A stretch of 64,000 nt of DNA from Nisaea sp. (GTDB taxonomy: Bacteria > Pseudomonadota > Alphaproteobacteria > Thalassobaculales > Thalassobaculaceae). Under the pieces are notes generated by a model, which worked only from the letters and a program-made list of their open reading frames with translations, searched no databases and was not told the origin of the DNA. Of the stretch, positions 17,549 through 24,951 are shown one piece after another; position 1 is the first letter of the stretch; every line of letters starts with the position of its first letter. The stretch is taken from assembly GCF_034670185.1 (NCBI RefSeq), contig NZ_JAXMNY010000002.1, positions 806,001 through 870,000 of the forward strand, written 5' to 3'. The position numbers were made by a program, and so were the translations under genes.

Positions 17549-18739
17549 TCAGACGGCGAGATTTTCGATCAGCACGGCCATGCCCTGGCCCGCGCCCATG
17601 CACATGGAGATGCAGGCATAACGCTGCCCCGACTCCTGAAGGTGGTGCATGGCGGTTATGGTCATCCGCACCCCGGTGGCGCCCGGCGGGTGACCGATGG
17701 AGATGCCCCCACCATAGAGATTCGTCACGTCGCGACCGATCCCAAGCTCCTTCTCCGCATGCAGGTTCACCACCGCGAAGGCCTCGTTGATCTCGTAATA
17801 GTCGATGTCGGATGCCTTCATGCCGCGCTTCTCCCAAAGCGCACGGATCGCCGGCACCGGACCGCAGCCCATGATCCGCGGGGAGACGCCGACAATGGTC
17901 CAGTCGACAATCCGGGCCACGGGCTCAATGCCCTTGGCCTCCATCTCCGCCCGGTCACCGACCAGCACAAAGGCGGCACCGTCCGTCACGCCGCTGGAAT
18001 TGCCCGGCGTCACCTGACCGCCCTTGCGGAAGACCGGCTTCAAAGTCGCCAGCTTTTCCAGCGTGATCTCCGGGCGCGGGAACTCGTCCTCGCTCATCAG
18101 CCTTGTGCCCTTGCGGCCCTCCGGCACCTCGATCGGCGCGATCTGCCGGGCGAGGAAACCGCTCGCCATCGCCTTGCCGGCGCGCTGCTGGCTCATCAGC
18201 CCCCAGGCGTCCATATCCTCGCGGCGATGCTGGAAATCCTCGGAGAGGTTCTCGGCAGTCGCCCCCATCAGGCCGTGGCCGAACGGATCGCTATAGACGG
18301 ATTCCATGGTGTCTTCGAAGCTCTGCGCGCCGCGGATGGCGCCCCAGCGCATCTTCTGGTTGGCGAAAGGCGCGCGGGAGAAATTCTCACCGCCACCGGC
18401 CAACGCGATCTTGCCGTGTCCGGTCATGATCTGCTGCGCGGCGGTCAGGATCGCCTGGGTACCGGAACCGCAAGCCCGGTTCACCTGCACAGCACAGCTT
18501 TCGTCCTTCATGCCAAGATTCAGACCGGCCGCGCGGCCGGTGTAATAGCCGTCCGGATCGACCGGCAGGACATTGCCCCAGACCACGTGATCGATCTCTT
18601 CCGGCGAAATCTCGGCATCTTCCACGCAGGCCCTGGCCGCATGGGTTGCCAGCGCCGTCAGCGGAATGTCCTTCAGCGATTTCCCGAAATCCCCGAACGG
18701 CGTGCGCTTTCCGCCCGCCAGAACGATCTCCTGAGCCAT
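17549..18739 (-). CDS. Acetyl-CoA C-acyltransferase (thiolase)
   Basis: This degradative-type thiolase catalyses thiolytic cleavage of 3-ketoacyl-CoA. The 396-residue product has the nucleophilic Cys90 in VNRACGSGTQA, the NEAFA motif (YEINEAFAVV), GGGISIGHPPGATG with the catalytic His, and the second Cys in CISMCMGAGQG. It is the first gene of a four-gene minus-strand operon. With the acyl-CoA dehydrogenase, SDR and 3-hydroxyacyl-CoA dehydrogenase it covers most of one beta-oxidation turn; an enoyl-CoA hydratase is absent here. Confidence 0.93.
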   Translation of the reverse strand: MAQEIVLAGGKRTPFGDFGKSLKDIPLTALATHAARACVEDAEISPEEIDHVVWGNVLPVDPDGYYTGRAAGLNLGMKDESCAVQVNRACGSGTQAILTAAQQIMTGHGKIALAGGGENFSRAPFANQKMRWGAIRGAQSFEDTMESVYSDPFGHGLMGATAENLSEDFQHRREDMDAWGLMSQQRAGKAMASGFLARQIAPIEVPEGRKGTRLMSEDEFPRPEITLEKLATLKPVFRKGGQVTPGNSSGVTDGAAFVLVGDRAEMEAKGIEPVARIVDWTIVGVSPRIMGCGPVPAIRALWEKRGMKASDIDYYEINEAFAVVNLHAEKELGIGRDVTNLYGGGISIGHPPGATGVRMTITAMHHLQESGQRYACISMCMGAGQGMAVLIENLAV

Positions 18740-18866
18740 GATCCCTCACTCCCCTGCACCGGCTTTCGCGATGCTTCTTTGTATGTTTTTCGGCGCCGGA
18801 ACTCTGGCCCGAAGGGAGGCGGCGGCGCAAGCCGGATTTGGAGAAGGGAGAAGTGATCGGCGCCCG

Positions 18867-19115
18867 TTATCTGCCCGCGCTGCCGGAGGGCGACAGTTGA
18901 AAGCGCCATTTGCGCTGAACGGCCGCATCGAGATCGAGGTCGTATCGGTGCGCCAACAGCAAGACATGACCGAGCAGGTCCGCAGCCTCATCCTCCAACG
19001 CCTTGTTATCCCAGGAGCGCGTATTTGTGCCCAAGCACCATGCTAGGTCCCGTCCCCAATTGCGTGTCGCAGACAGCCAGCTAAAGGTCGCTTGCTCGCA
19101 ATGTGGAATTGACAT
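18867..19115 (-). pseudogene. Possible remnant of a MazG-like nucleotide pyrophosphohydrolase
   Basis: An 82-codon frame contains EDEAADLLGHVLLLAHRYD and LDLDAAVQRKW, which resembles the C-terminal half of MazG-like pyrophosphohydrolases (consensus EExADVLIYLLRLAD.LGIDLxxAVxxK). The N-terminal half, with its metal-binding EExxE, is not present in this frame; only a short RNWG segment hints at it. The frame is bounded on its 5' side by the chemoreceptor-like gene. I read it as a decayed or truncated gene. A short functional protein or chance resemblance cannot be excluded. The rest of 18740-19163 shows nothing clear. Confidence 0.35.
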
Positions 19116-19223
19116 CTTGACTATTAATTAAGCATTTAGATTTTCTGCTTAGATATCACGCATATGCTAAAAATGCCTTCTGTCAAAAGCATGCCTTTCT
19201 CCCCATACCCTGGGAATATCCTC

Positions 19224-20270
19224 ATGAGCTCGTCTGACGCCACCACCGACCCGGAACAGATCGTCACACTCACCGCCGATGTCCGGAACACGGCCGAAAC
19301 CAAGATCTCGGAAATCCATGCCATTACCGGCCGGACCAAGATGCTGGCCCTGAACGCACTGATCGAAAGCGCGCGGGTGGGCGAGCTGGGGCGCGGTTTC
19401 GCGGTTGTCGCCGACGAGGTCAAAGGCGTTTCCGTCGAGATCGAACAGATCGCCGATGCACTGCAGACAGAACTCTCCGGCAAGGCCGAAATGCTGGAAA
19501 CCATCGGGCGCTCGATTGTGGATCAGCTCAAGGGTCAGCGGCTTGTCGACCTGTCCCTGAACGCGGTCGAACTGATCGACCGGAACCTGTTCGAACGAAC
19601 CTGCGACGTACGTTGGTGGGCAACGGACAGCGCCGTTGTTGACTGCCTCGCTGCTCCGTCCGACGAAGCCGCCGCCTATGCATCGAAACGCTTGGGCGTA
19701 ATCCTGTCGGCCTACACCGTCTATATCGACCTCTGGATCTGCGACGCGAAGGGGACCGTCATCGCCAATGGCCGGCCCGAGCGCTACAACGTCGCCGACC
19801 GTTCTGTCGCAAACGCCGGCTGGTTCCGCGATGCCATGGCGACCCGCGACGGGGATGAGTATTCCGTCGCCGATATTGCCACGAGCACGGAGCTCGACGG
19901 ACAGCCGACCGCCACCTATGCGGCCGCGATCCGGGAAGGCGGCGAGAGCAACGGCGCAGTGCTCGGCGTCCTGGGCATTCATTTCGAGTGGGAGCCGCAG
20001 GCCCAGACCATCGTCGAGGGAGTCCGCTTCGAGAAATCCGAAGCCGCCCGCTCCCGGGCCATGCTTCTCGACGCCGATTTCCGCATCATCGCCGCATCCG
20101 ACCGGGAAGGCATTCTGAGCGAACGGTTCGATCTGAAGACCGATGGCCTGGACAGCGGTCACTACACCCTCCCCAACGGAGCCGTTGTCGGCTTCCATAA
20201 GACGCCCGGCTACGAAACATATGAAGGCCTCGGCTGGTATGGCTGCGTAATCCAGCAGCCCAGCTCCTGA
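19224..20270 (+). CDS. Soluble chemoreceptor-like protein: N-terminal MCP tip segment, C-terminal Cache-like sensor
   Basis: The 348-residue product has no membrane segment. Its N-terminal ~90 residues match the conserved hairpin tip of methyl-accepting chemotaxis proteins (EIHAITGRTKMLALNALIESAR, written here by position 31-52, then GRGFAVVADEVKGVSVEI). This is the part that contacts CheA/CheW, but it is shorter than a full signalling domain. The remaining ~250 residues look like a double-Cache/PDC sensor (DLWICDAKGTVIANG, RSVANAGWFRDAM, GVLGIHFEWEP). The usual order, sensor first and signal domain last, is reversed. The start is uncertain: an in-frame ATG at 19164 would add 20 residues, and neither start has a strong ribosome-binding site. 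Confidence 0.75.
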   Translation: MSSSDATTDPEQIVTLTADVRNTAETKISEIHAITGRTKMLALNALIESARVGELGRGFAVVADEVKGVSVEIEQIADALQTELSGKAEMLETIGRSIVDQLKGQRLVDLSLNAVELIDRNLFERTCDVRWWATDSAVVDCLAAPSDEAAAYASKRLGVILSAYTVYIDLWICDAKGTVIANGRPERYNVADRSVANAGWFRDAMATRDGDEYSVADIATSTELDGQPTATYAAAIREGGESNGAVLGVLGIHFEWEPQAQTIVEGVRFEKSEAARSRAMLLDADFRIIAASDREGILSERFDLKTDGLDSGHYTLPNGAVVGFHKTPGYETYEGLGWYGCVIQQPSS

Positions 20271-20281
20271 CGCTCGGGTCT

Positions 20282-21562
20282 TTATCCGGAGTTTGGAACA
20301 GCCTGCCTGCCGTCCCCTAACGGCATCGTCAACATGACCGCCAGCAACACCATGGCGGCGGAGACCCAGAGCGTCGCCGTCAGCCCGGCAAGCTGATAGA
20401 CCAGCCCGGAAAGAAGCGTCCCGGCGAACCGGCCGACGGCGTTCGCCATGTAATAGAAGCCGACATTCAGCGCCACCTTGTCCGCGTCAGAGTAAGCGAC
20501 GATCAGATAGGAATGCAGCGCTGAATTGATGGCGAACACCACGCCGAACAGGAGCAGCCCGCCAACCAGAATGATGGCCGGGGCATCGCCTGCACCAAAT
20601 TCGGCAGGCATCCATCCGGGGGTCAGCCCTGCCGCGATCATGGCCGGGAGCAGCGCCAAAACAGAGCCCCAGAGCACCGCACCGCGCGCTGCCGACCCGG
20701 CATCCCGCGTCCGCCGGAGGAACCGGGGCACAAGCGCCTGCACGATTCCATAGCCAACCACCCAGACCGCCATGAACAAACCGACCCGGTCAAAAGACCA
20801 GCCCAACTGGTCATAAAGAAAAACCGGCACGCCAACGACGAACCATACATCGCGGGACGCGAACAAAAAGATCCGGGCGGCGGAGAGGAAGTTGATCTCC
20901 CGCGTCTTGGCGAACAGGTCGCGCTTGACGATCTTTGTCTTCGCCCGGCCGAGATCCGCCTTGATGGTTAAGAGAGCAGCAGCGAGGACAACGGCCAGCA
21001 TCCCGGCCATGGCATAGAGCGCGTGCGTAAAGCCAAGCCCCTCCAGCATCACCCCGCCGAGCAGAAAGCCGACGCCCTTGAGCGCGTTCTTGGAGCCGGT
21101 CAACACCGCCACCCAGCGGAAAAGCAATCCGGCCTCCTCCGATGCAACCACCAGCTTGACGGCGGATTTGGAGCTCATCTTGGTGAGATCCTTGGCCACG
21201 CCAGAGAGGGCCTGCGCCACCATCACGTAGCCGACGGAGAAAAACGCCGTCCAGGCCGGATCCGTGGACGAGAGCATGAGCAGCGCCGCTATCTGCACAG
21301 CCAGCCCGGCAAAGAGCGTGATCCGCAACCCGAAACGCGCACCGATCCAGCCGCCGAGTAAATTGGTGATGATCCCCATCGCCTCGTACAGCAGGAACAG
21401 AAAGGCGATATCGAGCGGGGTAAAGCCGAGCCGGTGGAAATGCAGCAGCACCAGCATGCGCAACGCGCCGTCCGTCAGGGTGAAGGCCCAATAGGCGGCG
21501 GTCACGGACGCGTAGGTTCGCCCGTCTCGGGAACCGGCCGCGCCTTCTTCGCCCGAAGTCAC
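20282..21562 (-). CDS. arsJ: Organo-arsenate efflux MFS transporter ArsJ
   Basis: ArsJ exports 1-arseno-3-phosphoglycerate, made when GAPDH uses arsenate in place of phosphate; outside the cell the product breaks down to arsenate. The 426-residue product has about eleven to twelve hydrophobic segments, the ArsJ-like start YWAFTLTDGALRMLVLLHFH, and the loop KDLTKMSSKSAVKL. I place the start at GTG 21562, which overlaps the stop of the gapdh gene as GTGA. An in-frame upstream start at 21616 lies inside gapdh. The tight pairing with a second GAPDH gene is the diagnostic context for this system. Confidence 0.92.
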   Translation of the reverse strand: MTSGEEGAAGSRDGRTYASVTAAYWAFTLTDGALRMLVLLHFHRLGFTPLDIAFLFLLYEAMGIITNLLGGWIGARFGLRITLFAGLAVQIAALLMLSSTDPAWTAFFSVGYVMVAQALSGVAKDLTKMSSKSAVKLVVASEEAGLLFRWVAVLTGSKNALKGVGFLLGGVMLEGLGFTHALYAMAGMLAVVLAAALLTIKADLGRAKTKIVKRDLFAKTREINFLSAARIFLFASRDVWFVVGVPVFLYDQLGWSFDRVGLFMAVWVVGYGIVQALVPRFLRRTRDAGSAARGAVLWGSVLALLPAMIAAGLTPGWMPAEFGAGDAPAIILVGGLLLFGVVFAINSALHSYLIVAYSDADKVALNVGFYYMANAVGRFAGTLLSGLVYQLAGLTATLWVSAAMVLLAVMLTMPLGDGRQAVPNSG

Positions 21563-22569
21563 AGCCGTTCCGCCACGTGCCGGGCGAGTTCCATCATCCG
21601 GTTCACATAGCCCCACTCGTTATCGTACCAGGCATAGATCTTCGCCTGCGTGCCGTTCACCACCATCGTCGACGGCCCGTCGATGATGGCCGAGCGCGGA
21701 TCGTCGGTGAAATCGGTGGAGACCAGAGGCCGTTCCTCAAAGCCGAGGATACCGGCCAGCGGGCCGTCAGCCGCCGTCTTGAACAAGCCATTCAGCTCCT
21801 CCACAGAGCTTTCCCGCTCCAGCTCGAACACACAATCCGTCAGGGAGGCATTGAGCAGTGGCACACGCACGGCATGGCCGTCCAGCCGACCCTTGAGCTC
21901 CGGATAGATGATGCCGATCGCCGTTGCCGAGCCGGTGCTGGTCGGAATCAGCGCGTTCAGGGCGGAGCGTGCCCGGCGCAGATCCTTGTGTGGCCCATCA
22001 ACAATCGTCTGGGTGTTGGTCACATCATGAATGGTGGTGATGGAGCCGTGCCGGATACCGATCCCCTCATGCACTACCTTCACCACAGGCGCGAGACAGT
22101 TCGTCGTGCAGGAGGCCGCCGTCAGCAGATGATGTTGCGCCGGATCGTAGAGATGGTGGTTGACGCCCATCACGATATTCAGCGCGCCCGCTTCCTTGAC
22201 CGGGGCGGAGACGATCACCTTCGCGATGCCGCGGTCGTAATAGGACTGCAGTGCCGCGCCGGTCTTGAAGCGCCCGCTGCATTCCAGAACGATGTCGATA
22301 TCGTCCCCGCTCCAGCCGCTTTCCGCCGGGGAGGCATGACCGGTCAGCGGGATCTCCCGGCCGTCGATCAGGATGCCGTTCCCGGTATGGCCAACGGGCC
22401 GGTCCCAGCGCCGGTGCACCGTATCGAATTCCAGAAGATGCGCCGCCATTTCCGGCGTGAAGGCAGGATCGTTGATCGCGACGATCTCATAGCCGTCACG
22501 GCCCCACCAAGCCCGCGCGCCAAGACGCCCCATCCGGCCAAAACCATTGATCGCAACACGCACGGTCAT
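21559..22569 (-). CDS. ArsJ-associated glyceraldehyde-3-phosphate dehydrogenase
   Basis: The 336-residue product is a full GAPDH: NAD fold INGFGRMGR (7-15), catalytic Cys154 in AASCTTNCLAP, the His in TTIHDVTNTQ, and the C-terminal YDNEWGY. In ars clusters this enzyme makes 1-arseno-3-phosphoglycerate from glyceraldehyde-3-phosphate and arsenate, the substrate of ArsJ. Translational overlap with arsJ and divergence from arsR support that role rather than central glycolysis. It starts 108 bp from arsR, and the operator between them probably controls both. Confidence 0.93.
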   Translation of the reverse strand: MTVRVAINGFGRMGRLGARAWWGRDGYEIVAINDPAFTPEMAAHLLEFDTVHRRWDRPVGHTGNGILIDGREIPLTGHASPAESGWSGDDIDIVLECSGRFKTGAALQSYYDRGIAKVIVSAPVKEAGALNIVMGVNHHLYDPAQHHLLTAASCTTNCLAPVVKVVHEGIGIRHGSITTIHDVTNTQTIVDGPHKDLRRARSALNALIPTSTGSATAIGIIYPELKGRLDGHAVRVPLLNASLTDCVFELERESSVEELNGLFKTAADGPLAGILGFEERPLVSTDFTDDPRSAIIDGPSTMVVNGTQAKIYAWYDNEWGYVNRMMELARHVAERL

Positions 22570-22637
22570 CCGCTGCTCCTGTTATGCACGCCCGCCCTCC
22601 ACCATATGCCCGGCGACGCGAGGACCGCAGAATAGAA

Positions 22638-22680
22638 TTTACACCCCCCTCATTTCAATGATATTTGAATTATTGAAATG
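22638..22680. promoter_or_regulatory. ArsR operator and divergent ars promoters
   Basis: A core TTCAA-N6-TTGAA palindrome (22654-22669) fits the ArsR-box pattern TCAA-N6-TTGA. It lies inside a larger perfect inverted repeat CATTTCAAT / ATTGAAATG (22651-22659 and 22672-22680) whose right arm includes the arsR ATG. For arsR, TTTACA (22638-22643) and TATTTG (22662-22667) could serve as -35/-10, so bound ArsR would cover the promoter. On the other strand, TTGAAA followed after 18 bp by TATTCT could drive gapdh-arsJ. The promoter assignments are inference. Confidence 0.65.
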
Positions 22681-23031
22681 AATGAGCATGACGCAATCAC
22701 CGCGCTTGGTGCGCTGGCACAGGAATCGAGGCTTCAGGTCTATCGCAGGCTGATGCAGGCCGGACCGTCAGGTATCTCGGCGGGGGATCTGGCGGAGCAG
22801 GTCGGCGTCTCCCGATCCAGCCTCTCATTCCATGTCGCGCAGCTGGAGCGTTCAGGTCTGGTCCAGGCACGCCGGCAGCATCGGAATGTCTTCTATTCGG
22901 TCGAAATCGACGCCATGCGGCAGCTTTTAACATTCCTGACACAGGATTGCTGTAACGGAAACCCGGACATATGCGGTGGCCTTTCCGCTAATGCCGCGTT
23001 CTGCGGCGCCATTCCGGAGACAGAGCAATGA
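22678..23031 (+). CDS. arsR: Arsenite-responsive repressor ArsR
   Basis: This is a 117-residue winged-helix repressor of the ArsR/SmtB family that releases DNA when arsenite binds. The HTH is around AGDLAEQVGVSRSSLSFHVAQLERSGLV. It lacks the helix-3 CVC site of E. coli ArsR. Instead it has C-terminal cysteines C91, C92 and C98 (DCCNGNPDIC), the arrangement described for Acidithiobacillus-type ArsR. The ATG has no ribosome-binding site and sits within the operator palindrome, so the mRNA may be nearly leaderless. It overlaps arsC by 4 bp (ATGA). Confidence 0.93.
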   Translation: MNEHDAITALGALAQESRLQVYRRLMQAGPSGISAGDLAEQVGVSRSSLSFHVAQLERSGLVQARRQHRNVFYSVEIDAMRQLLTFLTQDCCNGNPDICGGLSANAAFCGAIPETEQ

Positions 23032-23546
23032 CCGGCGACAGGATCTTCAACGTTCTTTTTCTCTGCACAGGCAATTCTGCCCGCAGCATCATGGCGGAAG
23101 CCATTCTGAACCGCGCCGGGGCCGGCCGGTTCCAGGCCTACAGCGCCGGCAGCATGCCGCGTGGTGAAGTCCATTCCTATGCGGCGGACTTCCTGAGAAA
23201 TCAGAATTACACGCTCGATACACTGCGCTCCAAGAGCTGGGAGGAATTCTCTGCCCCCGGCGCGCCGGCGATGGATTTCGTCTTCACGGTCTGCGACGAC
23301 GCCGCGAAGGAAACCTGCCCGGTCTGGCCGGGCCAGCCGATGACGGCCCATTGGGGCGTGCCCGATCCGGCGGCGGTCGCGGGCAGCGAGGCGGAAAAAC
23401 GCTTTGCTTTCGCCGATACCTTCCGGATGCTGAACACCCGGATCGACATTTTCGTCAACCTGCCGCTCCAGAGGCTCGACAAGCTCGCCCTGCAAAAGCG
23501 GCTGGACGATATCGCTGGCGCTACGAAGACGCCCGAAAACGCCTGA
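23028..23546 (+). CDS. arsC: Arsenate reductase, low-molecular-weight phosphatase family
   Basis: This enzyme reduces arsenate to arsenite. The 172-residue product has the P-loop CTGNSARS with nucleophile C13 and R19. A redox pair lies downstream in VFTVCDDAAKETCPVWPG (C89, C97), and the general acid Asp is in VPDPAA. Together these mark the thioredoxin- or glutathione-dependent arsenate-reductase branch rather than a tyrosine phosphatase. It overlaps arsR and precedes acr3 by 26 bp, so it is transcribed as arsR-arsC-acr3. Confidence 0.92.
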   Translation: MTGDRIFNVLFLCTGNSARSIMAEAILNRAGAGRFQAYSAGSMPRGEVHSYAADFLRNQNYTLDTLRSKSWEEFSAPGAPAMDFVFTVCDDAAKETCPVWPGQPMTAHWGVPDPAAVAGSEAEKRFAFADTFRMLNTRIDIFVNLPLQRLDKLALQKRLDDIAGATKTPENA

Positions 23547-23572
23547 CGGCCAACAGAAGGACCCGACACCGC

Positions 23573-24643
23573 ATGAGTTCAGAAACAGTCGCTGCCCCGG
23601 GCGGCATCGGGTTCTTCGAGAAATGGCTTTCTCTCTGGGTCGCGCTCTGCATCGCAGCCGGGATACTGCTTGGCAATCTGGCGCCCGGCCTGTTCGCCGT
23701 GCTGGCCGGGTTGGAATATGCCTCGGTCAATATCGTCGTCGCGGTACTGATCTGGGCAATGGTCTATCCGATGATGGTGGCCGTCGATTTCGAAAGCCTG
23801 AAAAACATCGGCGACCGGCCCAAGGGACTGGTCATCACCCTGGTTGTGAACTGGATCGTCAAGCCCTTCACCATGGCGGCACTGGGCATCCTGTTCTTCC
23901 GCTACCTGTATGACGGACTGATTTCAGCCGCCGATGCGGAGCAATATATCGCCGGGCTGATCCTGCTCGGCGCCGCGCCCTGCACCGCGATGGTGTTCGT
24001 CTGGTCCACGCTCACCAAGGGCGATCCGACCTACACGCTGGTCCAGGTCTCCATCAACGACCTGATCATGATCATCGCCTTCGCGCCGATCTGCGGGCTG
24101 CTGCTCGGCGTGACGGAGCTGACCGTGCCGTGGGAGACCCTGCTGCTCTCGGTCGTGCTCTATGTCGTTATCCCGCTCGGCGCCGGATACATGACCCGGC
24201 GCGCGCTCACCGCAAAGGCGGCGAACCACGATGCGGGGGAGCAGGTCATCCACGATTTCACCGCCCGGGTGAAACCCGTCTCCGTGCTCGGCCTGCTGGC
24301 GACCGTCGTCCTGCTGTTCGGCTTTCAGGGCCAGACCGTGCTGGAAAACCCGCTCACGATCCTGCTCATCGCCATCCCCCTGATCCTGCAATCCTACGGC
24401 ATCTTCGCCATCGCCTATGGCTGGGCGAAGGCCTGGAAAGTCCCGTTCAACGTTGCCGCGCCTTGCGCCATGATCGGCACCTCGAACTTCTTCGAACTCG
24501 CCGTCGCCGTCGCCATCAGCCTGTTCGGCCTGCATTCCGGCGCCGCGCTGGCCACCGTGGTCGGCGTGCTGGTCGAGGTTCCGGTGATGTTGTCGCTGGT
24601 CGCGTTTGCAAACCGGACGCGGGGTTGGTTTTCACAGGGATAA
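23573..24643 (+). CDS. acr3: Arsenite efflux permease ACR3
   Basis: This is an arsenite/proton exchanger of the ACR3 (BASS-fold) family, with about ten membrane helices in 356 residues. The invariant Cys137 in LLGAAPCTAMVFVWS and the conserved Glu in the last-but-one helix (GVLVEVPVML) are the residues needed for arsenite transport. NFFELAVAVAI is another family signature. The ATG at 23573 was chosen because the upstream extension to 23351 lies antiphase over arsC. It works with ArsC (arsenate to arsenite, then export). Confidence 0.94.
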   Translation: MSSETVAAPGGIGFFEKWLSLWVALCIAAGILLGNLAPGLFAVLAGLEYASVNIVVAVLIWAMVYPMMVAVDFESLKNIGDRPKGLVITLVVNWIVKPFTMAALGILFFRYLYDGLISAADAEQYIAGLILLGAAPCTAMVFVWSTLTKGDPTYTLVQVSINDLIMIIAFAPICGLLLGVTELTVPWETLLLSVVLYVVIPLGAGYMTRRALTAKAANHDAGEQVIHDFTARVKPVSVLGLLATVVLLFGFQGQTVLENPLTILLIAIPLILQSYGIFAIAYGWAKAWKVPFNVAAPCAMIGTSNFFELAVAVAISLFGLHSGAALATVVGVLVEVPVMLSLVAFANRTRGWFSQG

Positions 24644-24647
24644 ACAC

Positions 24648-24872
24648 ATGGCGCCAAGCAGCAGGCAAACGATCCTGGAATCGACAATCACTTGCCCGGA
24701 ATGCGGTCACCGCGAGACGGAGCAAATGCCAACCGATGCGTGCCAGTTCTTCTATGACTGCAAGGGATGTGGCGCGCTCCTGAAACCCAAACGCGGCGAT
24801 TGCTGCGTCTTTTGCTCCTACGGCACGGTCCCCTGCCCGCCGATCCAGTCCGGGACAGATTGCTGCGGATAA
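24648..24872 (+). CDS. GDCCVxC-domain small cysteine-rich protein
   Basis: This is a 74-residue protein with eleven cysteines: ITCPECGH, a DCKGCG pair, the family hallmark GDCCVFCSYG, then VPCPPIQ and a terminal DCC. The CPEC...CKGC portion looks like a zinc ribbon. In relatives the first Cys of GDCC is sometimes selenocysteine; here both are ordinary Cys codons. AGGGA precedes the ATG, 4 bp after acr3, so it is the last gene of the arsR operon. A role in binding arsenite, mercury or another soft metal is plausible but not established. Confidence 0.82.
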   Translation: MAPSSRQTILESTITCPECGHRETEQMPTDACQFFYDCKGCGALLKPKRGDCCVFCSYGTVPCPPIQSGTDCCG

Positions 24873-24880
24873 CTGACCGT

Positions 24881-24914
24881 AAAAAACCCGGGCCGCCGAA
24901 ATGGCGGCCCGGGT
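24881..24914 (-). terminator. Intrinsic terminator of boxCB
   Basis: A perfect 12-bp stem (ACCCGGGCCGCC / GGCGGCCCGGGT, loop GAAAT) is followed on the minus strand by six T residues. It sits 38 bp beyond the boxB stop and also separates the convergent ars operon. On the plus strand there is no T-run, so it works mainly for boxB. Confidence 0.85.
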
Positions 24915-24951
24915 CAGCCCGAGTCTTCTAAGGGAGGAGTCCCGGGGAAAC

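Noticed and set aside
16764..17837. A 357-codon version of the SDR gene
   Set aside because: The first 101 codons are antiphase to the thiolase gene; the conserved SDR start and TGGAG site place the start at 17534.
23028..23546. Protein tyrosine phosphatase (Wzb-like) instead of arsenate reductase
   Set aside because: The extra redox Cys pair C89/C97 and the position between arsR and acr3 fit arsenate reductase.
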